Shown: piece after piece, positions 12,501 to 26,566 of the stretch | Layout: each line of letters opens with the position of its first letter | Position numbering within the stretch: the stretch's first letter is position 1 | NCBI RefSeq assembly: GCF_037975245.1 | Contig: NC_092568.1 | Location: 3,627,001 to 3,691,000, forward strand | DNA: 64,000 nucleotides | DNA from: Apostichopus japonicus | Taxonomy: Eukaryota > Echinodermata > Holothuroidea > Aspidochirotida > Stichopodidae | Direction of reading: 5' to 3' | Translations under genes and position numbers: made by a program | Notes under the pieces: generated by a model | Told to the model about the DNA's origin: nothing | What the model saw: only the letters and a program-made list of their open reading frames with translations | The model's database searches: none

Positions 12501-14932
12501 TTTCTCTGGACAACCATTAACTTTTATTCACTGATGGATACTGTAATTTTAGTCTAAGTTCTGTATGGAAATTCATAGTGGTCTTTAATAAAAAATAATA
12601 CGAACTAAATTTGGGCCAACAGAGATATTAGATACTAACCACAAGAACAATGCTAATTGTTGTTTTTGATTGACTATTAATATACTGCTATACTGTAGTG
12701 TTTGCATCGTAAATTTGAGCCTGGTGCCCTACTCAGAACCTTGTTTCGTAATGTAAACAAATTCACGGCTAACTATATTATGTTTTAGTCATATACTCTT
12801 TACCTAGACTAATAATAATATCAGCATTTAATTTATATTACACAGCCTAGTGAGAATAGGCCTAGGTCTAGGCTAATGTCACTTTATTAATAGCGAAAAT
12901 TAGTTAGGCTAGGCCTAGACGTAAGTTGGAGTTTGGGACTACTTGTGCACACAGCTAGGTCTACCGCAACTTAGACATATGTTTGATGTGCAATTTCACC
13001 GTATTCAATTGTCAGAGGTGACTTGTTTTGGCTATAATTTTATGATTTTGAGCCGCTTCCGTGGTATCACATTTAAGACTTCGAGTTCGACGGTAAGATA
13101 CGTGATGTTGAATGCTCACCAGCTGATCACTGTACAAATGGATAGTTGTGGCCAATGTATGATGACGTCGAAGTAAAATAGCTGTACATAATGATCAGAA
13201 TGTGCCGTAAAAGTTGACTTGAAATGAACGTATTTTAAAAATAGACAGTCGAATGATGAAAAACACTACATTGCACAATGTTTAAACCATTTAGTTTAGA
13301 AGGAAGGAAAGATTTGGGGCCGATTCACTTGTCGCATGTTCTATTGCTGTTGGGGCACATAAGAAATAAATATACATTCCGTGTGAGCCGGAACGGCCTT
13401 GTTCGTTGTGAAAGTTTTGATGATAAGGGGGGCATATTTTACGAAATCATATAGCGCATATAGAAGGGTCGTTGTTAAAGATGTTAAATTAATTCAAATA
13501 TATACAGATACGAAGAATAACAAAACTTTTAACTTTTAAAACTGTGTAAACTATGAAATTATGTGTAGAGAAACATACGTAATGTTTCTTTTAAAAGGTT
13601 TCATGAAATAATTTGACAAAGTTTTCCTTGATTTGAAACCGGAATTGTTAAAAACGATAATTTTTTACCGAATTTGCGTGAAAGAAGTACAATCAAAGTC
13701 GAAAATATACAGTTGAAATGTGTTTTGGCAACGATGAAATCCTTATGTGTGAATTAACCAAAAGTACCAACAAGTTCCCAGAGTATTAGATACTCTCTAC
13801 GGCGAAAAACCATCAAAAGGGCCACATTCTTAGACTGACTCCAAGAAATATTTTCAAGCGAGCGACATTTAAATGACATAATTTCGATCCGGTTCTGACC
13901 TTATTTGACACTCAATAACTTCAGAATGCAAACTATGTCAAACATATCTTCCTCAAAAATTGAAAAAATAACATTCTTTATTACGGTTTTTAAGCATTTT
14001 AAGAACAATAAGAATAATAATAATAATAATAGTAATAATAATAATAAAGATACCAGCCTAAACTGAATACAGAGGTACGTTTATATCATTCTTTGCTGAA
14101 GGAAACGACGGTAACCTTTAACATCAGTCAGGCTCGCAAACGCAATAATCATATGGTGTTGTCAAAACGGCAAGATCCATATCTGCAAGTTTGCTGTAAT
14201 GTATCATTTTGTTGAAAACCACGAATATTACAAAAAGATCTTAACATTTTGACGACACGTTCCAACATTTCAATACACATACGTCAATATATGGCAAAGG
14301 GATCGTCTGCAATTAGGGTCATACTGGTGCAAATAAAGCAACAACAACGGATATTTTTAGACAAATCTGTTCACGTCACGCTTCGACAGAGATATTGAAA
14401 GACAAAACCAGGCCTGAATAGTGCTTGCTTTTTACTGCTGTACCACAGGTGTTATCTCGGTATTACAGGCAGTATAGCAAGTATAGGTGCACAGTAAATC
14501 GGATAGTTAGGTCCATGTATTACAACGAGAGCATTTTACTTACAAAATGACCAATTTTGATGAGTAAAGCAGGATTATGGCTACGCCAAAGAATTTCCGA
14601 AATCGCAATTATTTTTGGAGAAAATTATCTAGCGACGAGATCAGTTCAGTAAGTACATACGACGTACAGAATATACAGATTTAAACATGGTATGTTAGCA
14701 TACAGTAACATGTGACGTCATGTGGTTTACCTTCTGTTTATCTTTTGCTAGATTTATTTGTCGTGCTACTTAGTGTATCTATACATCGGCTATTCATACT
14801 TACTATGTATAAATATGTTATATATATAACCTATGAAATAAATGAAGCCGTAGGTTAAACAGAACTTCTGGCAATATTATTTTTGGACGATTTTAACATA
14901 CGAGACCTACTGCATATGTAGAACAATCGTCC
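9530..14932. other. Long non-coding stretch
   Basis: About 5.4 kb without a supportable gene. It includes the third unit of the 8.4-kb repeat (about 9575-9660), a poly-G run at about 10842-10857, GGCCTAGG-type motifs at 12850-12920, and an (AAT)n tract at about 14008-14046. ORFs here are short and show no family motif. Undetected small exons are possible. Confidence 0.5.
14008..14046. repeat. (AAT)n microsatellite
   Basis: Imperfect AAT/ATA trinucleotide tract. Confidence 0.9.
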
Positions 14933-15009
14933 GTTTATTTCCATGGTGGAAATTCCAATTGAACTTTTGAACTGGGTTCAACTGGAATTTTCTATACGGA
15001 AATTGGCCC

Positions 15010-15400
15010 AAATATGAACTAGGTTGAAATGGGTGAACTGGGGTTCCCAACTGGTTCAACTATGTTTTACTGGGTCCAACTGGTTCAACTATGTTTTACT
15101 GGGTCTAACTGGTTCAAGTTCAACTATGTTTTACTGGGTCCAACTGGTTCAACTATATGTTTACTGGGTCTAACTGGTTCAACTATGTTTTACTGGGTCC
15201 AACTGGTTCAACTATGTTTTACTGGGTCCAACTGGTTCAACTATGTTTTACTGGGTCCAACTGGTTCAACTATGTTTTAATGGGTCAACTATGTTTTACT
15301 GGGTTCAACTGTTTTACTGGGTCAACTATGTTTTACTGGGTTCAACTGGGTGAACTATGTTTTACTGGGTTCAACTGGGTGAACTATGTTTTACTACTTA
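15010..15400. repeat. Minisatellite, ~29-bp unit (left arm)
   Basis: Roughly a dozen units built from CTGGTTCAACTATG and TTTTACTGGGTCCAA, most regular at 15055-15290 and degenerating to the right. The apparent 83- and 99-codon ORFs are the repeat read in frame. Confidence 0.95.
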
Positions 15401-15773
15401 AATTTTTAAATAGTTTGAACTGGGATTCTCAACTGGTGTTATCTACACTTATATAACACCAGACTATAAGGAGTTTTCATTTTTTAACAGTAGATCTATA
15501 CTGCATGAAAGGGTGTTAGCCACTGAAAATAAATGTTTGTTCTTGATTAGAGAACTCTGGGTTTGGTGTGATGACCAAACACAGAGCAAGACACATAAAA
15601 AATGGAGAACTCAACTGGATTGGATCAAAAGAAATTATAATTATGAATAACAAACAATGTACAGCTGATCTGGGCCCAGTCAAAGAATTAAATGAAACAA
15701 CTTACAGTCGTGAGGTGCGCACCCAAAATATAAAGAAATACACTTAATTTAAAAGTCTGATCTGCAGATCACC

Positions 15774-15776
15774 ATG
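15774..15776 (+). other. Candidate start codon of calmodulin-like gene B
   Basis: ATG in a good context (CACC before it) immediately followed by a strong donor, GTGAGT. In animal calmodulin genes exon 1 ends directly after the ATG, and the next exon here (18815) begins in the matching phase. It lies inside the foldback-like element, so it may be chance. Weak candidate only. Confidence 0.15.
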
Positions 15777-17409
15777 GTGAGTTGGCCTGCTGGTGACATC
15801 AAGTATTCTACGACCTCAGATCTTCCACGACATCAGATATTCTACGACATCAGTGTAGTTGAACCCAATAAATGGTATTATGAATGTCCGATCCCAACAA
15901 AATAGTATCCTTTAATTTATATGAAATAGTGTTCCAGGGTTTCCTTTCAGTAAAATAATGTCAATATCCTTTGTAGTAAAATAATGTCCTTTATAAGTGA
16001 TGGTGTCCTGGAATATCCTTTATTGTAAAATAATATCCTGTCAGTTTGATATCACAACTTCCATAAAATAATAAGGTCTACAGTAACTTGATCTATGTAA
16101 ATTAAGGTTTAAAACAAACTACCCAAACATTAAACTATCTTTCTCTTCTTTTACAACTGCCTTGCTCAGATACTCATAGCCAACTGCCATCTCCCTATAC
16201 CCTCACAAAACTCCTTTGTTCCTAAAATATATACACACAGACCCCATTTCCTGTGAGGGCTAATTTCCAGGAAGAACAAGATAGTTGCCTAGCGACCCAG
16301 AAGAGAGTTGTTAATCAACCCTTTGCTGCCACAAGACAACATACAAATATACTGTACAAATGTATAGCCCTCTGTACAGTGAGCACTGCACAGTGCACTA
16401 ATAAACAAGTAAAACTATGGTACAAAAAACTTTATGAAAGAGCTGACCATCTTACACTGTACAAATAAAGCCTCACTTGAAATTAGATTGATAGTGTAAT
16501 CATATGTTCATAATGTTCAGTGTAGGGCATCCTCACATTTGTAGCATATAAACGTGTATGCTGTACACTTCACTAATGACTTTTGCAAAGTATGTTATTA
16601 TGCCAATAGGACACTTCATGTTTGAAACAACAATCGAGGCAATTGCGTAAATTTTGAAAATTGCTATCATGTTTGCTAGTTGACGATAGCTTTCCTAAAA
16701 TCATGCGGCTAAATATAGGTGTTAACTTGAGTATAACTAGGTTAGGCCCCTATAAGCTAGGCAACTATAACGTTAGGATATGTCTAACGTTAGTAAATGT
16801 ACCATGTGGTATACCTAGTACTGGAACCGGTTTGCTAGGCCTAGCCTATACTATAGTCCTAGGTCAATATATATAAAGTTTCTGTTCAATTCAAATATTT
16901 ATGATAAAGAGCACATTTACAATCAATTATAACGTTACAAGTATGTGTCAATAATATAAAGATACTGCAAGATCACAACGGAGGGTACTGAGCCTCGGTA
17001 ATAATTTAAAATTGTTGGCAAAATCGGTTAAAAATGCGATTATTCTGCGAAGCTTCTGTTGGCGTGTGTGGTTTGCGGATTCGGAATTTATAAATTTAGC
17101 GCTAACGCAAGACAAATGTCAAAGTTCAAATTTAGTCGGATCATACTATATTGCACCAATATTTTGCCTACCAATTGTTCAAATCGACGAACAAAGTATA
17201 ACATAATTTTTTCAAATATATTATATAGTAAATATTTCATATTTTTAATCATTGCGGTACAAAAATGTAATCGTTTAATAATAACTGTGATAAATATGAC
17301 AAAGATTTATTTTACACCCCTCATAAGTTGGCTAATTTAGCATTTTCAATATATTACGATACGGTTACTGCTTACGAACTTACATTATAATATTCTTGAT
17401 AAGTACGCC

Positions 17410-17905
17410 TAAAATAAAAGCAGTCAACATAGTCCAAACCCAGTTGGGCCAGTGTGAAACCTAGTTCAACCCCAACAGGGCAAGTTCACCAGTAAACATA
17501 GTTCAAACCCAGTTGGGCTTGTGCAAACCAGTGAAACCTAGTTAAACCCCAGCTGGGTCAGTTCACCAGCCAATAGTCCAAACCCAGTTGGGCCAGTGCA
17601 AAACCAGTTGAAACCTAGTTCAACCCCAACAGGGCAAGTTCACCAGTCAACATAGTTCAAACCCAGTTGGGCTAGTGCAAAAACCAGTGAAACCTAGTTG
17701 AAGCCCAACTGGATCAGTTCAAACATAGTTCAAACTCAGTTGAGCCTGAACAAACCCAGTTGAACATTGTGTAAACCCAGTTGAACCTAGCTCATGTACA
17801 GCATAGCCCAGTTGGAACCCAGTAAGACCCAGTTAAACACAGTTAAAAACCAGTTAAACATAGTAGGCCCTAGTAGAACCTAGTTGATTTTTTAACTGGG
17901 TTCTA
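17410..17905. repeat. Degenerate minisatellite (right arm)
   Basis: Repeated AAACCCAGTTGGGCC / AAACCTAGTTCAACCCC blocks. These are the reverse complement of the CTGGGT/CAACTGG vocabulary of the left arm at 15010-15400, with more divergence. Confidence 0.9.
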
Positions 17906-18199
17906 CTGGAATTTCTACCAGGTTTACTTCATATACAACTTTCAACGACTAAATTAAATACCTTGATAATAAAGTTTACAAAACGATCGAATATTATGAT
18001 CTTAAAAAAGTGCTTGGAATACTTTAAACTTAGAATTGGTTGGTATAAAGATATTTTGCCATTATTTCCATTCAGTGATAGGTCAAACACATAAGCCACC
18101 ACAATTTGTAAAATTAACTATTTACGAAATAAAACAACCCTTGGTATAATCGTCCCTCAATCCCTTTCCCTAACTGATCTTGCCAATCAAGTTATATAA

Positions 18200-18618
18200 A
18201 TAACTGTATTAATCAACGAGTTAAAGCTATAGCTATCCTTGGAATATTTCCTTAACAAGTGAACACATTATTGATACAAACTTGTTATGGTATTTCTTTT
18301 ACCCCAGTGCTCAAGCTGAATAAAATAGCTGGAGTAAGCCGAAAAGTGTAGAACCGTTCGATAATATATATGAACAGAGCTTACGTGAAAAGACACACTA
18401 AAATATGAATAACTGTATTTATCAACGAGTTAAAGCTATAGCTATCCTTGGAATATTTCCTCAACAAGTGAACACATTATTGATACAAACTTGTTATGGT
18501 ATTTCTTTTACCCCAGTGCTCAATCTGAATACAATAGCTGGAGTAAGCCGGAAAGTGTAGAACCGTTTGATAATATATATGAACATAGCTTACGTGAAAA
18601 GACACACTAAAATAGATC
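18200..18618. repeat. Direct tandem duplication, ~209-bp unit
   Basis: Two adjacent, nearly identical copies (from about 18200 and about 18409). Each runs from TAACTGTATT through to GAAAAGACACACTAAAATA. They lie about 200 bp upstream of calmodulin-like exon 2 and have no coding content. Confidence 0.95.
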
Positions 18619-18814
18619 AGTGACACTATGAAACGTTGACTCACTATAAGTATCCCACCTTGACCAACATTGACCCACCTTTGCTTCTGTCATCCCCATT
18701 TGCCCTCACAACACCCTCTGTCTAGAGGTAGTTTTAGACCTTTGTTTACATCACTGACTATTAATGCATTAACATAAACATTAATGTATTTTTACATCAA
18801 TTTATCGATAACAG

Positions 18815-18845
18815 GTCGATGAGCTAACACCAGAACAAAGGCATG
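18815..18845 (+). CDS. Calmodulin-like exon 2, copy B
   Basis: 31 bp, exactly the length of the matching calmodulin exon. Acceptor ATAACAG precedes it and donor GTGAGT follows. It encodes [10 protein letters not shown] plus one base of the next codon, which exon 3 completes as glutamate. Confidence 0.85.
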
Positions 18846-21800
18846 GTGAGTAAGTCGCATGGTGTTCGTTTGGTGCAAGGTGCAATTGTGTTACACCTTT
18901 CATAGTTTCCTGGGTCTAACTAACAAAGAATTTTCCTTTTCCTTTTTGTACGTCATGTACCTACTGGTTATATAATTTGATTTCTTCTGCTCCTGTGTAT
19001 TAAGACAAACGGAACAATTTGCTGCCATATTTGATAACGTCAACACTGACATGAAAACATTCACAGTTTGTTGAACTTCGTTCACCATCAAATACAATAC
19101 TTTAGTCATAGACTTGATACATGCGAACTACTCACGTCGAACATTGAACCTAGTTCACAAGGTCATTCAGCTTTAGACAATAAATAATCCTACCATAGAA
19201 ATCTGACGGAAGTCTTCACATGATCAATCGAACTTTATCTCACGATTAATGCGGAAAAATAAGAGCAAATCAGAATATTTAAATTGACTTTAGAACTACA
19301 GCTACGAACAGGCAAACCTGCACGCATGATAAGTAACGAAGTATGAGTTGTTAACTCCGAATTCTCGGAGTTTAAAATAAAATAAATATAGTAACAGTAA
19401 GAAATAGTCTACGTATGTGCAAGTCTTTTATAAACTCCGAGTATAGCAAAAACAAAACCACCCATCTCCATCCAACATGCCTTTCTTCCCGTTTTGGGGG
19501 TGTTCTTTGCCTTAGCATGATCTGAATTCGTCAGAATCATAAGAATAAAGAAGTAAACTAAGTATTAACTCTTGTCATTGAAAACGTTTTAAATATGTCA
19601 TATCTTTATTGATTAAGGAAACATGTAATTCCGAGCTGGACTGGGTATTTGGGTGGAGGAGGGGAGGTTTCGCGACTCAAGTTCTTCTTTACCATGACGA
19701 CTATACCTGTTTGCTTTGATATCCAGAGTTCAAGGAAGCCTTCCTTCTATTTGACCAAGACAAAGATGGCGTCATCAGTGCCAATGAACTAGAAAAGGTG
19801 ATGAAGTTGCTGAAACAAGATACGAGTGAGGAGGAAATCAGAGAAATGTTTGACGAGGCTGACACTGATGGTATAAAAACCATAGACTGCGATAGAAACA
19901 AATTCTTTGAGTTTTATTTATCCAATGAACACGATTATAGTGTTGTTGAATATCGGGCATTCTTTCCCAATAACACGCTGGTAGGGTTGGAGCACGAATG
20001 CGACTGTGAGGGAGCATTTGTTCATTTTGTAAATTTATTCTTTAAGTGAGTATGTGAGAAACTGACAAATTCTTCACATATATTTATAAATTCTAAAATT
20101 TTACAGTTACATCCTATAAAACTATTTCATAAACTATTGGAGCACGAATATATATGTGCATCTAGATTCCAAATGATAACTTTGGAGAACGATGGGTACA
20201 TTTTGTTCCATTCTGCTAAGACTTTGGTTAACGTTACGTCACATCCTTAAATTAATGGACGTTAAATATGCAGTAACCACAATTGTGTCGTTTCCTTCAA
20301 ATTTCTTTCCATAGTACCGTATGTGTCCCCGATGTCTCTAATAATCACTTTAATGACAGCTCTATAGTTTTTGACAGTTCTTGATTGCGACCGGTACGTG
20401 TCATAGCTTGAAAACAGTATCTCACACATTTGTTTCAAAAGGAAATGGAGCTATCGATTTCAAAGAGTTTCTCACGATGATGGCGAACAAGATGTCAAAA
20501 CATAGTATTGACGATGGGATGAAACAAGCCTTCAAAGTCTTTGAGACTGATATTAAAGGCCACGTAAGGTAAGAGCTGGAGTTTATTTGACTTTTGCTAA
20601 CACCGAAAAACAAATAAAATGATGAAATTGTTTCGAGGATATTGCCTGACACTTAAACAAAATAATGCATATATAATTTGTACAATTATTTACATGATCA
20701 CTTTTTCATTTTCATCATTTGCGGTCCTATCTGCGTGACACTTATTTACACGTCTTCGTGTTACTTCAGAAGATCATTTGTTTCACTAATTCTAATATCC
20801 GAAATCTTCACATTTGCATGTATTACCCACAGTGCCGACGACTCAATACATATAGGCTAAGGGAAGAAATGTTGTTAATTTCGGTAACAATATTCAAAGT
20901 GTAACGGCATATTGCTCTACATACGTAATTCGACTGCACTTATAGGTACAAGATTCATGAAGCGATATTGCTTATCTCATTTTATCTTTATTTTCGCTTG
21001 GCAACCATCTTAACTTTCAAAATTAAAATCCTGTTAACAAAAAAACATCAAATGCGTTCCATAAATTTAACATTAAATGAAATACAAACGTTATTAAATT
21101 AATCATTCAAGTCCAATAAATGATACTACGGTAGCCAGTACCTTTCCGAAATAATTACCTTCATATTTTCCTTTGAACTATATTCGTTAATGTTAAAATA
21201 ATCTTTAAAATACTTACGCAAACTAAACACATATGGAATGACTTTAAATTGCTAGCATTTAAATATATGTTCCTTTACCAAAATTATTCAAGGTTAGCTA
21301 CCTGGTCACAACCCCCCCCCCCCCCAACACACACACAAAAAAAGGTTTATTTTAATGTTTGCGCAAATAAACAAACGCTGTGAATATAATTACAAAGTAC
21401 AGATGTAAACTTGCAATAAAATGAAAATGTGTTATATTTTCTCGATTTCATTGTGGCAAAATGTACAGTTCACGGTAATGGCGTTTATAAAACAAATATA
21501 GGATTAATTATATGGAGAATAATATACTGAAACCATCTAATTTGAACGTCAGTAGAACAACGGAAAGGAATGGAGTATAATATCTAGCCCACGATGATTG
21601 CGATATATCCAGAGATTTTCCAGAGATTGTTTTTCGAACTTGGGTTGCTATAAGAGGTTACTATAAACAGATTTACACGCTAAATAATTACGGTGTAACA
21701 TCATATTACTTAATCCTATATACCGGGGTTGGGAATGCTATGGTGTAGATTATTAAAAAAGTTACTCCATGACGTCGTAATATAGTTAATAAGCCAATGG

Positions 21801-24800
21801 TATTCAAGAAAATGATTATTAATGCCCAAAATACTAACCATATGGTATTAGATGTAGAAAGTACCCTTTTCTTATCAATTAGCTCGTTTACAAAGACGAT
21901 GCTCTTTCTGAACCAATGAGAGTAAGAGCGGGTTGATTGACTACTAAAATTATTATTCCACAACGACTGACTCAGAATTAATGTGTCATTTTTCCTTTTC
22001 CCCGAGTGAAATTCCCTATTTACAAAAATATTGGGCTGAGGCTAACACATCTTTCCAAAATTCATTCTACTCAAGTTAATTTTCATGCCTATTAACATCA
22101 TTCCCATATACTTAAATATTCAATGTATATTCATAAATAACAGGAAACAAGTCCCTGACTACCGCTTTTTAACGTACGTGCAAAACATGCAACTTTAAGT
22201 GCAACGCAGTGTATGGATACGTCAATCATTCTTAATACCACCTTCAGAATAATCTTGAATAATATAGATTCGACTTTACACGATCTGGTTTCGGTCTCCA
22301 AACAAATCGAAAAATACAAGTTACTAATAAACAACATTTATCTTTAAGTGCAACGCAATGTATAGCTATGTCAATCATTTTTAATACCACCTATCTTGAA
22401 TAATATAGTTTCGACTTCCACGATCTGGTTTCTGTCTCTAAACAAATCGATAAACACAAATAACTAATACAAAATATGTACCTTTAAGTGCAACGCAATG
22501 TATGGCTATGTCAATCATTTTTAATACCACCTTCCAGAATAATCTTGAATAATAAAGTTTCGACTTAAAGGATCTGTTTTTTAACCGTCATACTAGCGAT
22601 GTCAATGTTGAAGGTAATGCCTAGGATGTAAAATCCTCTCCAAAACCCAATAAATATCGTTCAAAAACATTTAAAAACCAGTCAATGTTCCTGCTCCCAC
22701 TAACATGGACTTACTAATATTCATTTTTAAACCTGAAAATTCCACGAAAAAAGTGATTGAGTAAATTGCGAAAACATCGTTCGTTCGCTTCGCCAAAGAA
22801 CCTGGTGTCATCAGCATAAGGAGTCATTTTATATTCTCTTCCACCGATATCAATACCTCGAATGGAATCATCATTGTTTATTAATACATTCAATAGCTGA
22901 GTACATAATTAAAAAATATATGGGGATAGTGGTTCGCCTTGCCGGCATCCTCTTTCAACAGGAAATTATTGTGATGGAAACCATTGACGAGGACAAAAAA
23001 AGGGAGCACAGTTATAAAAAATTTCAAAACATTTAGAGATATGTTTTTGAATCGTTTTAAAAGTATGTTTTCACGTCTATATTTCTAGTGCTGACGACAT
23101 TCGACATGTCATGAAGACGTATGGTGATACTCTACCCACCGAGGATGTTGAAGAAATGCTGAGAGTTGCTGGGGTAGATGGAGATGGAAATATTGATTAC
23201 ATGGGTAATTAATTGATTTTTCTCAATACAAATTAAAATGACTTAAAGGAATATATAGTAGCTAACGTCATGTAAATCGCTTGTAAGTCAACTTGGAGAT
23301 CGCAGTCGGCATCGAAGGTCTACCATCAAGTTGTGAAATCCCTCAAAATAAGGATGAACAATTATCTATATAGTTAACCCAAGTATACACTATCCGGTAT
23401 ATAGCTCCCGAATGTTTTCTTTACTTGAGTGTATTAATATTGCCCTTAAAAGTACAAGTACTGTGAATTATGAAAAAGAATTAACAAATGTGTCTTATAG
23501 TTGCGAGTAAGAACCACGCTACATTTGTACATGGTAAAATAAGATGAAGGACGAAAGATTTAGACTATTAATAGTGTCTAATTACACCCCCATTTTATTT
23601 TGAAGTTACGTCATGAAACTAGAATATATTATTCTTTATCAAATTTCTCACGGACCCCGGGACCCGGATTATAATTCCGGATAATCCAAGAATAACTGCA
23701 TAGGTGAGAAAGGATTAGTATTATTACTCGTTCGAATAAATATTGCAAAATGTTCACAATTATTATGTCCGAGGAGTTTTCTGCTTGCACTTTCGTTTAG
23801 AACCTGATACCACCTGATGTCCAATGAATACATTGCTTATTGATTGAAAAGTAATAATAATAATACGATTCTGATATCTTCATCACACATCAAAAAGCTA
23901 ATTGTAAGTAACAATTAACGATGGTGATTTCGTTGGTACATAAAATTGGATATTTAACAAACTCGCCTACACATGATGAAGTGTTTCATTAGCTTCTACA
24001 TCCCAGTTATTAGTGTGTATTGTGTTCATTTACCACAGATTCTTTCAAGTTCTTTCAAGTCAACAGATCAAACAACATCTTTATATAAAATCGCAATCAG
24101 CTTGCAGTCTGAAACTAAAGACAATCCAAGATTAACTTCCATTAGATCTCGTGATAACTAACAACCGTCCACACCACATTATTGCTTATTCATGGCTAAC
24201 GTTTAAAAAAAATATACGAATATCAGGAAGTGATTCTTGAAACTGATTTATATTTCACAATGCAAACGATACACTGCGTGGTATTGAACTAACGAACTTG
24301 GAAGTTCGTACATGCGCCATATAACCGCAATAAAATGACGGATTTGATTTCCAAGTATTATATAGCAAATGGACTCAAAGGTCAGGTTTATAACACACAG
24401 AATAAGGGACAAGTACCGGATATTTCGAGTACATCATCATTGAGTATTGCCTCCGAAGTTAACAGCCTTCCCAGTTCACTGTGTCAAATAGCACCAGTTA
24501 CATGTCATACGTAAATTACGACTTTAGACATTGCCTACATGTGTTAAATATCCGCAATATAATGACAATTTGATCTCCAAGTATTATATACCCAGCTAAT
24601 ATACTCAGGTTTATAACACACTGCATAGAGCAACCGAATGTGGGACAGACCCGACTCGGCTGGGGACAAACCCGGATATTTGGAATACATCATCGTTGAG
24701 TATTGCGTCCGAAGTTAACAGCCTTCTCAGTTCACTGTGGCATATAGTACCAGCATATCATACGTAAGGAATAACTACAACCGTTGAACCATTCTATACC

Positions 24801-26266
24801 GTTAAATTGCTCATTACAAGTTACAAGACTGCCGTTTTCGTTGAGGAATACAAACTCCAAAGAAGAAACAAAAAGTTAAAAACATTAAGAAGTCATTGAG
24901 GTAAACAAGATGGATACGAACGGAGTTGAAGTTACGATTTTACCCACCGATTCGCCTGGTTACGTTTTTGAAGATCCGACACAAAGAGCACTTTTGTCCG
25001 TTGTAGCGATACTTGTGGCGGCTGTTGGCATTCCTGGGAATATATTGGTTATGATTGCTGTGACTTTTTCGAAAAGATTGCAAACCAAGACCAATTCATT
25101 TGTCGTGAATTTGGCGTGTTCTGATCTTGCTACGTGTCTCGTCCTTCCGTTCCAAGTTGTCGCTTTGTTGAACGATAGTTGGCCGTTGACGGACCCGTTG
25201 TGCACGTTTGTTGCTATTGTTGTCTGGGTTGGTCTTGGTAGCAGCATAGTCAATCTCGCCTTAATCGCATTTAACCGTTTCACGTTAATAACTAAATCTC
25301 GTACTCACTACGACCAACTATATTCAAAGAGATATCTTGTCCTTATGCTAGCTTCAGCATGGATCATTCCGATCGTCCTGGTTACGGTCCCACCCTTGTG
25401 TGGCCTTGGAGGAATCGGCTACTCGGAGAGGTATAAAATATGTTCAGCTGACTCAACCCATCCTTTATCGGATGTTTACGCATTCATCAGCAGTGTTCTC
25501 GTTGAAGTTCCTTGTTTGATCATCATCATCACATGTTACGTCAAAATTTATCGTTTCATTCGAGCTAAAAATCGCGAGCTGTTTTCCAACAACGCGTCTA
25601 GAGGGGAAAACAAGGGCAACGCCCAATCAGCGGCCTTCAAAAGACAAGTGAAAGTGACGAAGAACTTGTTTTTGGTGGTGTGTTCGTATATCATATGTAT
25701 AATGCCCTTTGCTATTGCCTGTTTGATACCACCCAGCTACCCTTCCATTCCTTGGGTGTCGATATTTCTTATTGCTAACTGTTGTGTGAATCCAATCATT
25801 TATGGGCTAAAACATCCTCAGTTTAGAGATGTATTTCGACATATCCTATCGTGCAAGTTTAGACTTATTCCAGAGCCATCGAAGCTATTGCAGAGTCTCA
25901 CCACCAGCTCTACTGGCGCATAACAAGCTCATTGGGTACCGTTTTTCAGAATACGTGACAATTCTTCAATTAATCCACACAGAAGAACTGATTTAGTCGG
26001 AATATCATGTTGGTTTGAGAAAAAGAAAAAGATAAAATGATTGAATAACGCTTTAACCATATAGTACGTTAACTGTTTTCCTAATGATTCACTTGTCCAT
26101 TCCAAACCTTATAATGTTTTTATACCTAGACTACTCATTTTAGCGTTGATTCAAATATTTGGTCGCATTTTTTTTACTATACTTTAGCTTTCAAATATAT
26201 TTTGGATTATTCACTAATATTCACAATATAAATTAAGGTTAAATTAGTTTAATAAATGAATATAAC

Positions 26267-26335
<69 letters not shown>

Positions 26336-26429
26336 ATACTAGAACTCTGAGTTGTCTGAAGATCGCTATAAAGCGTGAAACTCCGAGTTACAACTACTAG
26401 TGTTCCACTAGTCTCATCAAGTATCAACA

Positions 26430-26466
<37 letters not shown>

Positions 26467-26483
26467 GTATATATATGTATGTA

Positions 26484-26566
<83 letters not shown>

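Larger units (their letters stand above)
14942..17921. mobile_element. Foldback-like element with inverted minisatellite arms
   Basis: The ends read CATGGTGGAAATTCC at the left and, reverse-complemented, CTGGTAGAAATTCC at the right. They are flanked by GTTTATTTC (14933-14941) and GTTTACTTC (17922-17930), a 9-bp direct repeat with one mismatch. The left arm (about 14970-15450) is an array of ~29-bp units of the TTTTACTGGGTCCAACTGG type. The right arm (about 17410-17900) has the complementary motif (CCCAGTTGGGCC, AAACCTAGTT) in a looser array, so the arms can fold on each other. The core of about 2 kb has no transposase ORF. The architecture parallels the larger element at 31635-39872. Confidence 0.7.

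Noticed and set aside
15029..15456. Two overlapping ORFs with a repeated glycine-serine-threonine-phenylalanine pattern
   Set aside because: The repeat is the minisatellite read in frame; the unit length changes and breaks the frame, and there is no signal peptide or splice structure.
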